From assembly GCA_003864495.1 (NCBI GenBank), contig PEDN01001352.1:1116001-1180000 (forward strand): a stretch of 64,000 nt of DNA, written 5' to 3'. Below the pieces are notes generated by a model. That model had not been told where the DNA came from. It saw only the letters and a program-made list of their open reading frames with translations, and did not search any database. Position 1 is the stretch's first letter. Each line of letters opens with the position of its first letter. A program made the translations under genes and the position numbers. Positions 1 to 11,570 of this stretch are shown here, piece after piece. This DNA is from Nemopilema nomurai (lineage: Eukaryota; Cnidaria; Scyphozoa; Rhizostomeae; Rhizostomatidae).

Positions 1-332
1 CCTAAGATGATAAAAATTGGCATTGAAAACTTCAATAAATGACAGACTAGTCCTTCCTCTGAAAAAAGTAGTACTACCTCATTAGGTTGACTAGTAAAAA
101 AAATAAAATTTTGCTAGTCAAACTTATGATAAAAACTTTCACAGTTTAAATGAAATACTGTTACAACTACCAATTTAAACTGCATTTTTAATACATATGG
201 AACTTCATTCCAAAACACTGATTCCTTAGACTAAAGGCTTTGGCAAAGATTGATACCTTTGTAGATTCTCTATTACCAAGACTAATCATATTTACATTAC
301 AAAAACCAGAATATCTTCTTTTCAATATCTAC

Positions 333-479
333 CTGCAGAAAAAACAAATTTTGCTTCATTGTCAAAAACTGTGCAAAATATGTTGGACATGTGTTCAGTT
401 TTCATTTGATGGTTGCCTGCTACTATTTTTCTAGTCGCTTTGTTCACATTCCACAGAAGAACACGCCTGTCGTCTCCAC
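333..479 (-). CDS. DCAF5: DCAF5-like WD40 protein, one internal exon (partial gene)
   Basis: This is a single internal exon of a WD40 protein running leftwards off the window. The reverse strand shows an acceptor (TTTTAAG) at 480 and a donor (GTAGAT) at 332. The 147-bp exon encodes GGDDRRVLLWNVNKA, then HMSNIFCTVFDNEAKFVFSA, where the first Gly codon is split by the upstream intron. The pattern matches the first WD repeats of DCAF5/WDR22 (SGGDDRRVLLW followed by SNIFCLAF). DCAF5 is a substrate receptor of the CUL4-DDB1 ubiquitin ligase; that role is family knowledge. I could not find the preceding exon (expected to end in ..LVSG) between 480 and 3177. Later exons lie beyond base 1. Another DCAF-type WD40 protein is possible, but the GGDDRRVLLW block is close to diagnostic. 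Confidence 0.75.
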
Positions 480-837
480 CTTAAAAGAAAAGCTATCATC
501 TGTGAACAAGCGCTTCAAGGTAATCAATGTAAGCTGAAATAGTTATGCAGAACTTATTTGCAAAAAGGCTACCATAGCTTGATTCAGTTGGAAACAGAAC
601 CTAAAACTCTAGTCAGTTTAACATGCTGATAATGGGCTGCCCAAATTTTACTCCTTAAGAGAGGATGGAAGTAAGGTTTCGTAATACAATACTACAGGAA
701 ACCAAATCATAACATACTTCTTAATCCCCTTTGGAAAACATCATATATTTTTCTTCTACCTTTTGGAAAGCATTACAACTTTCTCAACCCATTGGAAAAC
801 ATCCTACTTTTTCCTGATACCCCTTGCAATCAGCTGT

Positions 838-1353
838 AACGTTATCCCAAGTATGGGCCCCTAAGTATAGGGTTGAGTTCTGAAGTACCGCCAATGCTGT
901 TCTGGCCACGTTTTGAAAACATATTGCGATTGAAATAGTTTTGCTGACCATTTGCAATCGGTCAATTGCACTTTACGTGGCTTTTTCCTCATTTCTCAGT
1001 ACTCCCATTGTATAATATTGTGTTATTTGTAACAACCAATAGGCAACAGGGGCTTTCTATGACTTCAAAGACCAACTTTTCATTTCACTGTCAAGGTTGC
1101 AAATCCTTTTTGCCTGGTTATAACAGCAAACTGAAAATCAAAGGAGAATAATGTTTTTTACTAATAGATTCACCTCTCTCTGTCTAAAATTCCCCAGCAG
1201 AGACGGGTCACTAGAGTTTAACACAATCAAAGGTTGGTCTTTGAAGTCATAGAAAGTCCCTGTTGCCTATTGCTTGCTACTTAATCTTGATTGACAAACC
1301 CTACGTTGGGGATCGATTCCATACTGGGGCGCCCTATACTGGGGGTAACGTTA
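838..1353. mobile_element. Non-autonomous inverted-repeat element (MITE/foldback-like)
   Basis: Both ends carry related inverted sequences. The left end begins GTAACGTTATCCCAAGTATG at about 838. The right end, read in reverse complement from about 1353, begins GTAACGTTACCCCCAGTATA. A second inverted pair lies inside: 1036-1080 and 1231-1276 share about 40 bp around AATAGGCAACAGGG and ATGACTTCAAAGACCAAC. No coding capacity is visible. The left arm is about 150 bp longer than the right. Target-site duplications are not clear, so the superfamily is not assigned. Confidence 0.6.
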
Positions 1354-2371
1354 CCAACCTTGCTCCCTGCAATTACTCTCGTGCCAGACCCCCAGGTATT
1401 GTAACTTCCATCTATATGTACAGCAGAAGTAAATTTTAGAGCAATACAGTATTACATCCCAAAAAGTGCTAAGCATTGTATGAAATTCCATCTTTGTAGG
1501 CTAAGTTCATAAATTGGATCTTGGTGAGTAAATACTATTTTGGAAAAATTGTGCAGATGTTTTGGATTATTAGTTAGGTAATGAAATTGCTTTTGCAAGC
1601 CGCAAGTCAGCTGAGTTCATCTAGGTAATTCACAAAAAGTCAATGGGTTGCAGCAATTCTATAACAAAATCAAGGTTATTCTGGTACCTAACAGAGAGTT
1701 TTAGTAAATATAAGAGATCAGAAAACCATTACAAACCAGACACAAGCCACTGCCCATCATGCGAAAATTCGACAGCGTTAACACAACCAAAATGCCCAAA
1801 TAAATTTTTGCGATACAAGCTCCTGCACTTCCGAAATCTCTCACTGCAAAACTTCCTTGCATTTAAATGAGGATTCTTAAAGTTACCATAATCCATTTTA
1901 ATCTATTTAACTAATTCCCATCTTGTTTTAACTCTGCCAAGGTTGTTGTGACCTAGGCCCAACAACTTGCCGAAGATGTGCACGACGGAGGAGCACGTAG
2001 CAAATGACAACGAGGGCGATTATGTCATTGTAGGACCCCTCGCTGATACTATTATGGTTGTTAGAGTTTCCAAAGGCTCAAGGCCTCCTAAAAACCGACA
2101 TTATGTTGATTCAGTTGTAGAGTTTTCTAGCATGTATATTTGAATGGTCATACGGCAGTCTTTGTGGATGGATAACCATTTCAAACAGGTAATAGTAAAG
2201 AAATTTCAAATAATTCTGTTAAAAAAATCTAAGACTGGTACCTGCAGATTGTAAATTATTTTCCACGCACGGTATGCATATTCCACAAAATATTTCAGCA
2301 ACCTTAAAAAGTGCAAGTTTTTCTTACTGCCTACAAAAACTGGGCTGTCTTTCCTTGAATTAAAAACTTAA

Positions 2372-2606
2372 GGGGTCATCCACAAAGCACGTACCCAGTT
2401 TGAGAGCAACTTTTTTAACAGGCACCGCTGTTTTTAGAGGCGAAATGATGCACCAGGAATAAGCAAGCTTGCAAGGCCCAAATTTTACGTTTAGGAATTT
2501 CTTAATTGCGTACATACTAGACACCCATTACACGCCCCTTGTACACAAGCGTACGATTTTTGGTCGCCCCTCCCCCTGAGTGCGTATGTACTTTTTAGAT
2601 GAGCCT
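2372..2606. mobile_element. TTAA-flanked MITE (piggyBac-like ends)
   Basis: A TTAA at 2368-2371 is followed by GGGGTCATCCACAAAGCACG. A TTAA at 2607-2610 is preceded, in reverse complement, by AGGCTCATCTAAAAAGTACA. The imperfect terminal inverted repeats of about 25 bp plus a TTAA target duplication fit a non-autonomous piggyBac-like element. It is about 235 bp long and has no ORF. Confidence 0.55.
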
Positions 2607-3177
2607 TTAACCTTTTTAGCAATTCAGAAAAGATTTTCATTTTCCCAACAAGTGCTCACTTAGTGTTGAAATCTTTAGGTTACTTCGGCATTCCAAAAGC
2701 ATCTTCAAGGTGGCACACGGTTTGAAAAACACTTTCACCAAGCTTCACAGATTCCAGAGTTTCAGACAGGGCTTTTGCTGACAAACGTGGGTGGGGTGAA
2801 ATTGTGAAAGGATAAGCTATCAATATAAATTATGCATTCCAAGCTGCAGGCAACACTTCATATTTATACAGGAAAAAAACATAACCTAATCTAATGACAC
2901 ACCAAATCACATATGGATTAAAAAGATCTTTGTATGTCAGCTAAAACATGTGCAATGGTTTTGAAATTAGATACCTAACAAGATAATGTGGAAAACACAC
3001 ATTAGGACAGACAAATGTTGATGAATAGAGAAAACAATTTTACAAATCAAAGCAAAAAAGAGCTTCGTTAAAAACTAATTATTCAATTGAACGATGGTAA
3101 ATGTTATAGTATCTAGTGATCGTTGTCGTTGGTTGTGAATTTGCGAACTGAAATGCAAAACTTGCTGTTGGAGTTAG

Positions 3178-6100
3178 CTAGCAAACTTTCAACATCAACT
3201 CAGCTATTTCATTTTGTGCCACTGAATCCTAAAATATCAAACAACATAGGGTCATTGTCAACATAGGTTCTATTTCCTCTCTCTCAACTTGGTGAGACTA
3301 CTGTACAATAGGGTTGACAGGGGGAGGGTTCGATTATGGGTTTGGAAAAGGACAGCATCTGCTCGATCTCATTAAAGAGAATACTATCTTTTTGAAACTG
3401 TGAAATGGCCTTTGGGAAACAAGACATCAGCCTTTACAGCTTCCATCATGGGTGAAATAAAAATGGCATCTATCAAGGGTCTTGGAAAATTAATCAGTAT
3501 TTAGTTTTTATAAAAATAAAATATTATTTGATATCTTGAAATATATTATTATTTGTGAAAATGTATTAAGCTACCAAAGACATTGCATAATTTGTTGATT
3601 GGTGGTGGAGCATAGAAGATAAGTTGATATACGATAATTCTACCTACATCTTCATCGAGCACAGGGAAGCTTTTGGCTTTTTCAAGCCATTCTCTTGCAC
3701 TGGAATAGTCCGACTTTTGATAATAGCACTAAAAACAACAAAACAACATCCAGTGGGCATGGCTCATTCCAGACATAATGATGAACTCTGGCATTATTTT
3801 GGATTGTTTCTAAAAATGTAGATTTTAGCAGCGTGACTTCAGACACGTCTAACCAACAAACCTAGCAAGATACCATTTAGAACTTTAGAATAGGTTTCCT
3901 TAAATGGCCTGTTATAGGTTACCAAAGGAACGTGAAACTGATTTCAAATTTGTCTTCTTTAAACTAAGAATCGTGATAAGCATTTCCCTTCATCGTGTAT
4001 TATAGATAATATGAATATGCTGGGGTGAAATTTGATAAATGCATTGAGGTCATAGAGTAAACAATACAAGAGCTCTAACTCTTTATCGTCGAAGAAAGGA
4101 GCTATAACTGGCAGCTGGAGTAGCTACTCAGAGGCATTATATAATCTGCGGTATAAGCTACTAATAGGCCTAAGAGATTGTGGAAATGGTTCAAAGTGTT
4201 AAAAAGCTAAGAGAATTGAGACGCTAAGCCTAGGCCAGTATGAATCATTTACCTTTGCGATTAAAAGTGAATTTTCTTTCCAGAAATTCGGCTTAAGCTT
4301 CTCTGCCTGGAAAAAAATCAAAAGAAATGGTCAGCAATTGAATAATTTTTCATAATCATAGATAAATAAGAAAAGTTGAAAGGGGAAAAAAGAAAGAAAT
4401 AAGGAGAATTTAAAAAAGAAACAAAACTGGGCACTTGATACTGCTACTACAAAGACGTCACACGCAGTCAATACTGCGCGACATGTTCCACAATGCAACG
4501 CCAGTTCTTTTAGCTCTGTGTAAGTTTAGACAAAGCATTCACTTAATTTTAAAACAATGCTCAATGACAGTTTTCTGCTCCTTATGAACCGTCAAAAATA
4601 ATACTAGTCATGAATACCATCTGCCTTACGCCATTATTGGGTTCTGCGTAATCAAGGGCATGCTGTAGAATACCAAACAACAGCAACAGAATACCTACCT
4701 TCATAGCATAGTGGAGTGCTTCATCGACTGTAGAAGAAGGGGGCTCTCCAAAGACTGCAGTTGCTATTTTCCTCATGTACCAAGGTAACATTGAGACCTA
4801 GTGCACAACAGTAAAAGCTGCAAGCCCTATGCAGTGCATGAAATCTGGCACGAGACATTGTCTCTATGTGGCTTCTTGCTTCAACAAATGAACTATTAGG
4901 GATGACATTGCCCGGAATGATAATAGAGATTATGAGTAAAACGCCTTCCTCAGTAAATTACCACAACACACAGTTCGGCCTAGTCAGGTCGTATTCGAAG
5001 GTTACTTCCAAGAATAACTCAGTATATTGAAATCTCTGTCTATTTTACCTGGATTCAACTACATTTACATTTTTAGCTGATTAAATGAAACTTTCATTTC
5101 GTGTAGACATTTAAAGCAACTTTTATTGAAACAGACTCTTCGCCACTCTTCGAAATTAAACTGAAGAATAAATCAGAAACTTGCACACAAAAACTATTCT
5201 AATGTTAAAATTCTGAGCAATACAAGAACAAAGTCTTGGCATATTGCTCTCTGGTAAATTTCAATGGATGCCTTTGACACTTCCCCTAGATACACGACTT
5301 CAACAATTTACAATAGACAACTATGTCTAACCTCATAACACCATCTACCAAGAAGACTGTATGCTGAAGGGTCGTCAGGGTTCAGTTTAATGGCTTTCTC
5401 AATGTGTTCCTTTAATAAAATAAGAAACATCTTATGAAGAACGGAAAATTCAAAAAAATGTGCAAGGCAAATTATAAAAATGAGACGATTGCGATTTTTC
5501 AAATATCTAAAGGTAATTTGATACGCATCAATTCTAAGTTGCACTGCTAATTATTGATGCTAATCAATGGTGTCAGTAAATCATCCAGCTGTTATAAATC
5601 ATCCATTAAGTCTTTCCTGATTTTTGGCCTACTATTTGATGACAAAAGCCTCTCTGGCACATGTTATCTGGATTTTTGGGCGTTGACATACCTTAACCAC
5701 ATCAACTGGTTGGAATAGATGTTGGAACAGAAGTTAAACACAAGTTGGAACGGTGTATTCTTGGTGGAATTAAACATATTTCCAGGATTTTTCTTGACTC
5801 TGTTTCCACAACCTACTGCAAGTTAGACAAGGTAATAAAATGTTTCAATAATTATAAGAAAGAATACAGACCTTGTATTCATAGCCCAATTTAATCTTCT
5901 CTTGTGAGCCAACAAATTCACAATAATTTCCTACAGCAATCCCATACCTGGCAGGACAAGAAATCTCACATATCACTAATTTCCACAATATATTACAAGA
6001 GCAAGTTAATGTTGGCTCACTATACAGTTATATTATTGCTACAATGGCTATAACAAGCCAAAGGGGCTTAGTACAGCTGTAGTTACCATCTGTATAACTG

Positions 6101-8808
6101 TATCAAACACAAGAAATAATCGCAAATAAATGTTTTCTTCTACAAAACTTTGAAGCTACACAGAATATCACAACCATAATGCTTTATGCTTTAAATACTG
6201 TAGCCTGATTCCTCTTAAGAATAAGCATTAAAAAACCAATGTGATATTCACAGTTAAATAGACAGACAGGGATCAAAACCATGTGATAGGCTAAAACAAG
6301 GAGTGCCTGACTGAAAATAGGCTGTTCCTGGTAATATTTGCATCTTGCCATAACAAAAACAACAAAGCCCTGTTTTGTAACAGTATGTAAATCGACATAT
6401 TACATCAATACAATTCCAAAACCATACCACTGAAAACTACATTGTCATTGTCTTTTTGTTATAGTACCTTAATTTTCATTATAAAACTCAATCAAAATAA
6501 ACTTTATAAAACCAAGGCTAATTAACCAGGGTTCACAAAATAATTTGAACAATATAAAGACCCATAAAAATAAAAGAGATATTTTGGCATACCATTTATG
6601 TGCAAAGGCATTATTGTCATCGATTTGTATTGCCCTCCGGCATGTTTCTATGGCTGCATGAAGAAGTGAATGATTAAAGAAAGAGGAATAAGATTGATAT
6701 TGTTGACATAGTTGCTTTAAGTTTTCTAAGAAAATAATCATGCAGGTTAAAGAAGATCCTTACTGGTCCAGATGTACACTTAGGATCTGAGATCTTGGCT
6801 TTAAAATTGGTGGAGCAAATCTGTTAGATCTTTCAGCTACATCTCATCAAATACACAACCCACCCATTTTCAAGGCCTTCAAATCAAGAATGGTACAATA
6901 TTTGATAACCCCTGGACAGATGATTCTGATTCGATTCTTAACTTTGTCCAAGAACACTTTGGAAAAACTGATTAGTGCTAAGAATGTGCTTGCAGTTCCA
7001 ATTGTGTTGTCATCTCACCAAGTTCTTTAAGAGCGGGAATGAAGTTTTAAAGCAATAAAGAACATATTTTATTACGCAACACATAAAAATTTCATTCACA
7101 ACTTTCAGACAGCCAAAAGATTATTAACCTGTCTTCTTAACCCAAAAAACTGTTCATTGAGAACAACCTGACTGCAACAATGTTATGAATATCGTTTCAA
7201 ATTTAGACATAAAAATTTTCACATTGAAGAATTATGGAACCTTCATTATCATTAAATCTATAAAAAGTTGGCCAATTTGTCTTAACATATAAACAATGAA
7301 AAAAGATCTGAAGTTAATGAAAAAAGATGCTGACATTTTTTCATATACTCCTCTTTTTCTTTCTGCTTGCCCTGCTTTCCAGAAATCATTGCCATATCAT
7401 ACTGTGCTCTACCAAGCCTCCAAAATATATCACAACTTTTGACGTGCTAGGAGTAAAAAGTGGGAAAATGTAAAGAGACTCATACAATAATCTATCAATG
7501 CTAGGAAAGTAAAACAATGTTTAGCATGCTTGAAGTTCAAGTTACAAACATTTTTAATTTCACAATTACATGTATAGCTCTTTAAATACCATGGAGCTCA
7601 AGAAAAACAAATTTTCCATATATATTTAATATTTTGCATACATAAGTTTGATGCTGCAATTTAAATACCTGATTGGCAAGATTTGTTAATAAGTTGTAAC
7701 TCTTTACTCTATCATCATCATTCCCTTCTCTGAGTTTTTCTGATTCATTCAAAGCTTCGTGGATGCTGGATGCTGAATTCCTGAAATTCAGGCACAACTT
7801 TCTAAAAGGTATAGTGTGTAATTTCCAGAAAATGATAACATGCTTTTATACTTTAAACTAATATTTAAGAGCCTTGTTGATGAATTGAATTAAGAAAACT
7901 TTCAAACAATGGAGCCAAAGCTGGTATATATCCTTACAATATGTCATAAGAAAAATCTAGATATGGAGCTCAAAATTATGTGTACTTAAAATAACAAAAA
8001 TTTTATAAGGTGGTGGATTACATGAACAAATTACCAGGAAACAACCCTGTTAAATCTACAGAAAGCAAAGCCATTTCCTAAAGAAATGCCAAATCTCACA
8101 ACCATGTTAACACATTTTGCCAACTTTGCAATTTAGATCAAGCCACATAGAGTATGAATTTAGATCAAGCCAGAAGAAAAAGTACTTTAAGTATGCAAAG
8201 ACTAGTTCCACTTTTTCTAGCCATTGTGAAGGTTTGTACCGCAAAGCACTTGTTCACATATTTTCGGCAAAGGTTATATTATGATGTCCTGGAAAGCTGT
8301 CATATCTCCCTTTACTCCAGCTGGGGCCAAGGAGATAACATTCCACTTGAAACATCAAATGTTTTGATGAAATCTCAATTCTGCATATGTACACATTTGT
8401 AAAAATGCGCACTAGAAATTGCTGTATGCTCATTTGGTGGAGCAATAATTGACCATTTTACCTTTGATTCAAAGCTCCTTCCAGGGAGACCGAGTCCTCA
8501 ACATCATTTCCAAGCTCAAAGAACACGTCGTTTTCATCGTCCTCGTCGATTGAATCCTTCCTTTCTGCTTCAGTTGTGCTTGGTACAGCCTCTACAGACT
8601 TTGCTGTTGACCTGGCAGAGCAAACAAGTTGTAATTGCTCAACTTCTGCAGAAAGTTTCTCTATTGCAGTTATAAGGACATCACGCTTCTTCTTTACTTT
8701 GCTTTTATCGTACGCCCGTGCAGCTACAAGGCCAAGAATTATACCAATGCCAATACCAATAGTGAACCCCACATATTTTGAGAGGTCTTGCTGCATGATG
8801 GACTGCAT
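3178..8808 (-). CDS. RMDN: Regulator of microtubule dynamics family protein (RMDN/PTPIP51-like), 355 aa
   Basis: Ten exons on the minus strand: 8462-8808, 7669-7780, 7335-7446, 6593-6653, 5872-5947, 5332-5409, 4699-4797, 4253-4306, 3644-3728, 3178-3221. All phases close, giving 356 codons including TAG. The start is the ATG at 8808 with AAG before it; the frame is open further upstream, but only from a TTG. Residues 12-30 form one N-terminal membrane segment rich in Gly/Ile, 35-65 a basic then coiled-coil stretch, 86-95 an acidic tract, and 95-101 VFFELGN, an FFAT-like motif. TPR-type helices follow, including [33 protein letters not shown] and [19 protein letters not shown], all matching RMDN1-3. 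Human RMDN3 (PTPIP51) anchors in the mitochondrial outer membrane and binds VAP on the ER for lipid and Ca2+ exchange; the layout here suggests the same. The exon 3 donor (GTCAGC at 7334) was chosen because the stronger-looking GTATAT at 7348 breaks phase. Confidence 0.9.
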
Positions 8809-9222
8809 CTTTTTTTCGTAAGATGTTCTAATGTACAATCATCTAGGAACATTCACTTAAACGTGTCCTCCAAGTAGCACTCAACTTCCTATCGTCTCCA
8901 TTATTTTGACAGATTCAACTATCCTATAAAAGTATATTAAAAATCCTTGAGAGCTCTCCCATCTTGCACTCGCAAGACTTTAGGGGGCAGACTCCCATCA
9001 TGGTTTCATTATGAGGCCAGCCTACAGTGCGAGATTGAACGCAGGGGACCGACAATAAAATAATGAGTGTTCCATTGCAACAACAACGCTTTTCGCAGAA
9101 CGGGTTAAAGACGCTGGTGCGATGAAAATTATATTTGAGATCAGTGGCTAGTGGATCTTTGATAAAAGCAGAAAGCGACAAGATTGTTTATTTGCAAGAG
9201 TTCTTTATACAGAAATATCAAA
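8809..9222. promoter_or_regulatory. Probable bidirectional promoter between RMDN and GCHFR
   Basis: The RMDN start codon (8808, minus) and the GCHFR start codon (9223, plus) are 414 bp apart and point away from each other. The interval must therefore hold both 5' UTRs and core promoters unless a non-coding first exon lies elsewhere. I see no convincing TATA box and no repeat. ORFs through this stretch match nothing I know. Confidence 0.5.
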
Positions 9223-11570
9223 ATGCCATATCTTTTGATAAGCACGCAAATTCGGCTAGTAAGTAGCAACGTATTTCGCTGTTGTCCCGCCTGCTCCAGG
9301 GCCTGATCCAACATTATTAGAAAGGGGGGCGAAGGGATGACTTCTTTGTAAAATTTCGTAAAGTGTATATTGAGTGCCGAATACCCTAAAACAACAGGGG
9401 CTCTGGGAACTCCCAGAAGCTCCTGAGATTTTGCCATTTATGAAGTCTTCAAATGGTTTAGAATCCTTAAATTTTTAAGCGTGAGAAAAACACAAGGATT
9501 ACTAGCGTCTGATTGTCCAAGACATTTAGCGGACAATGAGAGTCAACCAAGTTGGCTCATATGCCACTCCATTTTAGGTTTATAACAAGAATTAGCAAGC
9601 TACAGCCCCAGCGCATCTGGTAGCGACAGACTGCCTACAATCGGGTGAAGAAAACCCGAAGAAAATTTGTATCATCTACTGTTTATTTTAAGATTTTTCA
9701 ACTAAACAAAAATATAAATACGAGCATGCATTTAACAAACAAGCCACAAGTATAATAATGATTTGATTTGATTTGATTTGTTTCTACCTTGCATCCGAAG
9801 GTAGTTTTAGGACACTGAGAAGCTTAAGCTTATCGAGCAGTGCCCTGGTACTGCCTCTCGATGTGACCACACCTCGTGATTCCTTATGCCTGGAATTACA
9901 GAGAGCTGGCAACTCTCCTCACTCTGGGTGAAAGTTTGGTCATGCCAGGGACTCGAACCATGGACCCTTGGGTCCACAGTCAGCGCCTCTAACCACTGAG
10001 CCATCCTCGCACAAATGAAAATCTCAGTACAATATTTCTTCAATTGCCTCCAAGGGGGTTGATGAAGAGCATTCTACTGGGATGTCTTATGCATAAATAC
10101 ATATTTTTTTCTCAAAATCTAACTTCATGTCCTTATGAATTAAATTAAAAGTAAAGCATTTAAAAGAGGCTCGCTCATAGAGCTACAGTAGAAATTCTTT
10201 ACATAGCAGAGAATAGAATTTGCCTATTCCATAGTTGCGCTTGCTGCAGGGATGATGAGAAGGATATGCTGGATCACAAATACATTTGTAAAGAGCAATT
10301 GTAGTTTTTCGAGGTAGAAAGATTCTATCCTATCAAAATCCAGGGAAGATTGTGCAGTATAGAAAAAACTGAGTTTATGTTTGCACTCCATTGCTTTGTA
10401 GCAGGGAGGGGCCTATCGCCAACACCTTCAATCTAAGTGCCAAACTCAGTAGAAAAAAATCATTGCAGTGCAAAAATAGGGGGCGTGCACCCCTTAGGCC
10501 CCCCCCCTTGATTCCTGCACTGCGCTCTTTTTGCTACAAACTTAATTTTTCTTGAGTCTTGTGAGTGCTTCTGCAGAAAATCAAGATAATAACAAACCGA
10601 GAATTAGAAATTTGAATCACTCCACTTGAATCAATGGTCACCTCGAGCCATCTTTTAGGGTGATCATAGGACATATATGGTTTTAGGTGCTGCTAATTAT
10701 ACTTGGCTCCATTTAAACATTTAAACAGTTAATAAACCCTAGAATTTCAATGAAGGACTATAGGATATACAAGTAATTTGTGTTTCAATCATAAATGGCA
10801 ATATTTAGAGGATATTAAGAAGCACAAACACAGTAGGAAATTTTATTTTGTCCTTTCTAACTTTGTTTTTTTTCTGCCAAATTAAGGAGAATGGACCAAC
10901 AATTTGTGGTGATGAATGGTCAGATTCAAAAATAATGGAATACTTAGAATGTGAGCTAGTGCAAACAGCTGGAAATATATTGTAAGTGATTTAGTTTAAT
11001 TTTGCTATCAATCTTTGCATCAAAACATCTTGCTGCTTAGAATACAGTGTGTTATGTCAAAATCCATCATGATGCAAGGTATGTGTCATGCCCACCCCTG
11101 GTTACATGGTCAAAATGACCCTAAGCAAGATGGAAACTTAAGAGGCTGTTTCAGACATGTTGATAAGTTTGCCTCTCTTCATTATCCAAAGATGCTTCTC
11201 ATTTGAACTTGCAAATGGTGTGTACATCAAATGTACATACCCATAGGCTTAGCATTATAGCACAGGTTGATTAATATGGATAACCTTTTCATTTGAACCT
11301 TTTATTTTCATTTTGTCTCTAAGATTTTAAAATTAAAATAATTTGCAGTCATTAAATAATTCAGTTTTATATTGAAATGTAAAGGTTAGCAAGCTCTTAA
11401 ATTGGTAACTTCTGAATTTTTTTAGTAAACAATATCAGTGCAAGTACCCTCCAAGAATTGTACTGAATAAACTGGAAAAGATTGGATATCAAGTTGTATC
11501 AATGTGTGGAGCTGGACAAACAATGGTGTGGACACTGCAATGTCAAGAGACTGACAGCATGGTGAAATAA
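9223..11570 (+). CDS. GCHFR: GTP cyclohydrolase I feedback regulatory protein (GFRP), 91 aa
   Basis: Three exons: 9223-9258, 10887-10981 and 11426-11570 (TAA). The phases fit exactly, for 92 codons including stop. Exon 1 encodes MPYLLISTQIRL and ends in a GTAAGT donor. Exon 2 begins ENGPTICGDEWSD. Exon 3 encodes YPPRIVLNKLEKIGYQVVSM then GAGQTMVWTLQ. Human GFRP (84 aa) reads MPYLLISTQIRMEVGPTMVGDE and PPRIVLDKLERRGFRVLSM, so orthology is clear; a few extra residues sit at the C terminus. GFRP binds GTP cyclohydrolase I and mediates its inhibition by tetrahydrobiopterin and activation by phenylalanine, in the cytosol. Intron 1 is 1.6 kb and contains a SINE at 9759-10011. The gene is divergent from RMDN. 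Confidence 0.95.
9759..10011 (-). mobile_element. tRNA-derived SINE, copy 1 (in GCHFR intron 1)
   Basis: On the reverse strand the element starts GCGAGGATGGCTCAGTGGTT. It has a pol III A box (TGGCTCAGTGG, 9993-10003) and a B box (GGTTCGAGTCC, 9949-9959). A unique body containing a HindIII-like AAGCTTAAGCTT stretch follows, and it ends in an (AAATC)n-type tail at 9759-9783. A near-identical element lies at 59873-60134 in the opposite orientation. Body plus short tandem tail is the usual SINE design; mobilisation by a LINE partner is inferred. Confidence 0.85.

Larger units (their letters stand above)
480..3177. other. Intron or intergenic stretch between the DCAF5-like exon and RMDN
   Basis: Apart from the two inverted-repeat elements, I recognise no gene here. 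The stretch should hold upstream introns and 5' exons of the DCAF5-like gene and the 3' UTR of RMDN (minus strand, below 3178). A clean but unidentified 55-codon plus-strand frame occupies 1976-2143. Confidence 0.5.

Noticed and set aside
8576..8821. 81-aa plus-strand ORF
   Set aside because: Antisense shadow of RMDN exon 1; the minus strand has the domain match.
8809..8838. Earlier RMDN start at 8838
   Set aside because: The codon there is TTG; the first ATG in frame is at 8808 and has a good context.
9141..9437. 98-aa minus-strand ORF between RMDN and GCHFR
   Set aside because: It overlaps GCHFR exon 1 in antisense and matches nothing.
9807..10043. 78-aa minus-strand ORF
   Set aside because: It is the translation of the SINE at 9759-10011.
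10466..10527. GC-rich hairpin (GCAGTGCA ... TGCACTGC) as a regulatory RNA
   Set aside because: Short, with a homopolymer C run, inside GCHFR intron 1; more likely an eroded repeat tip. No support for a function.
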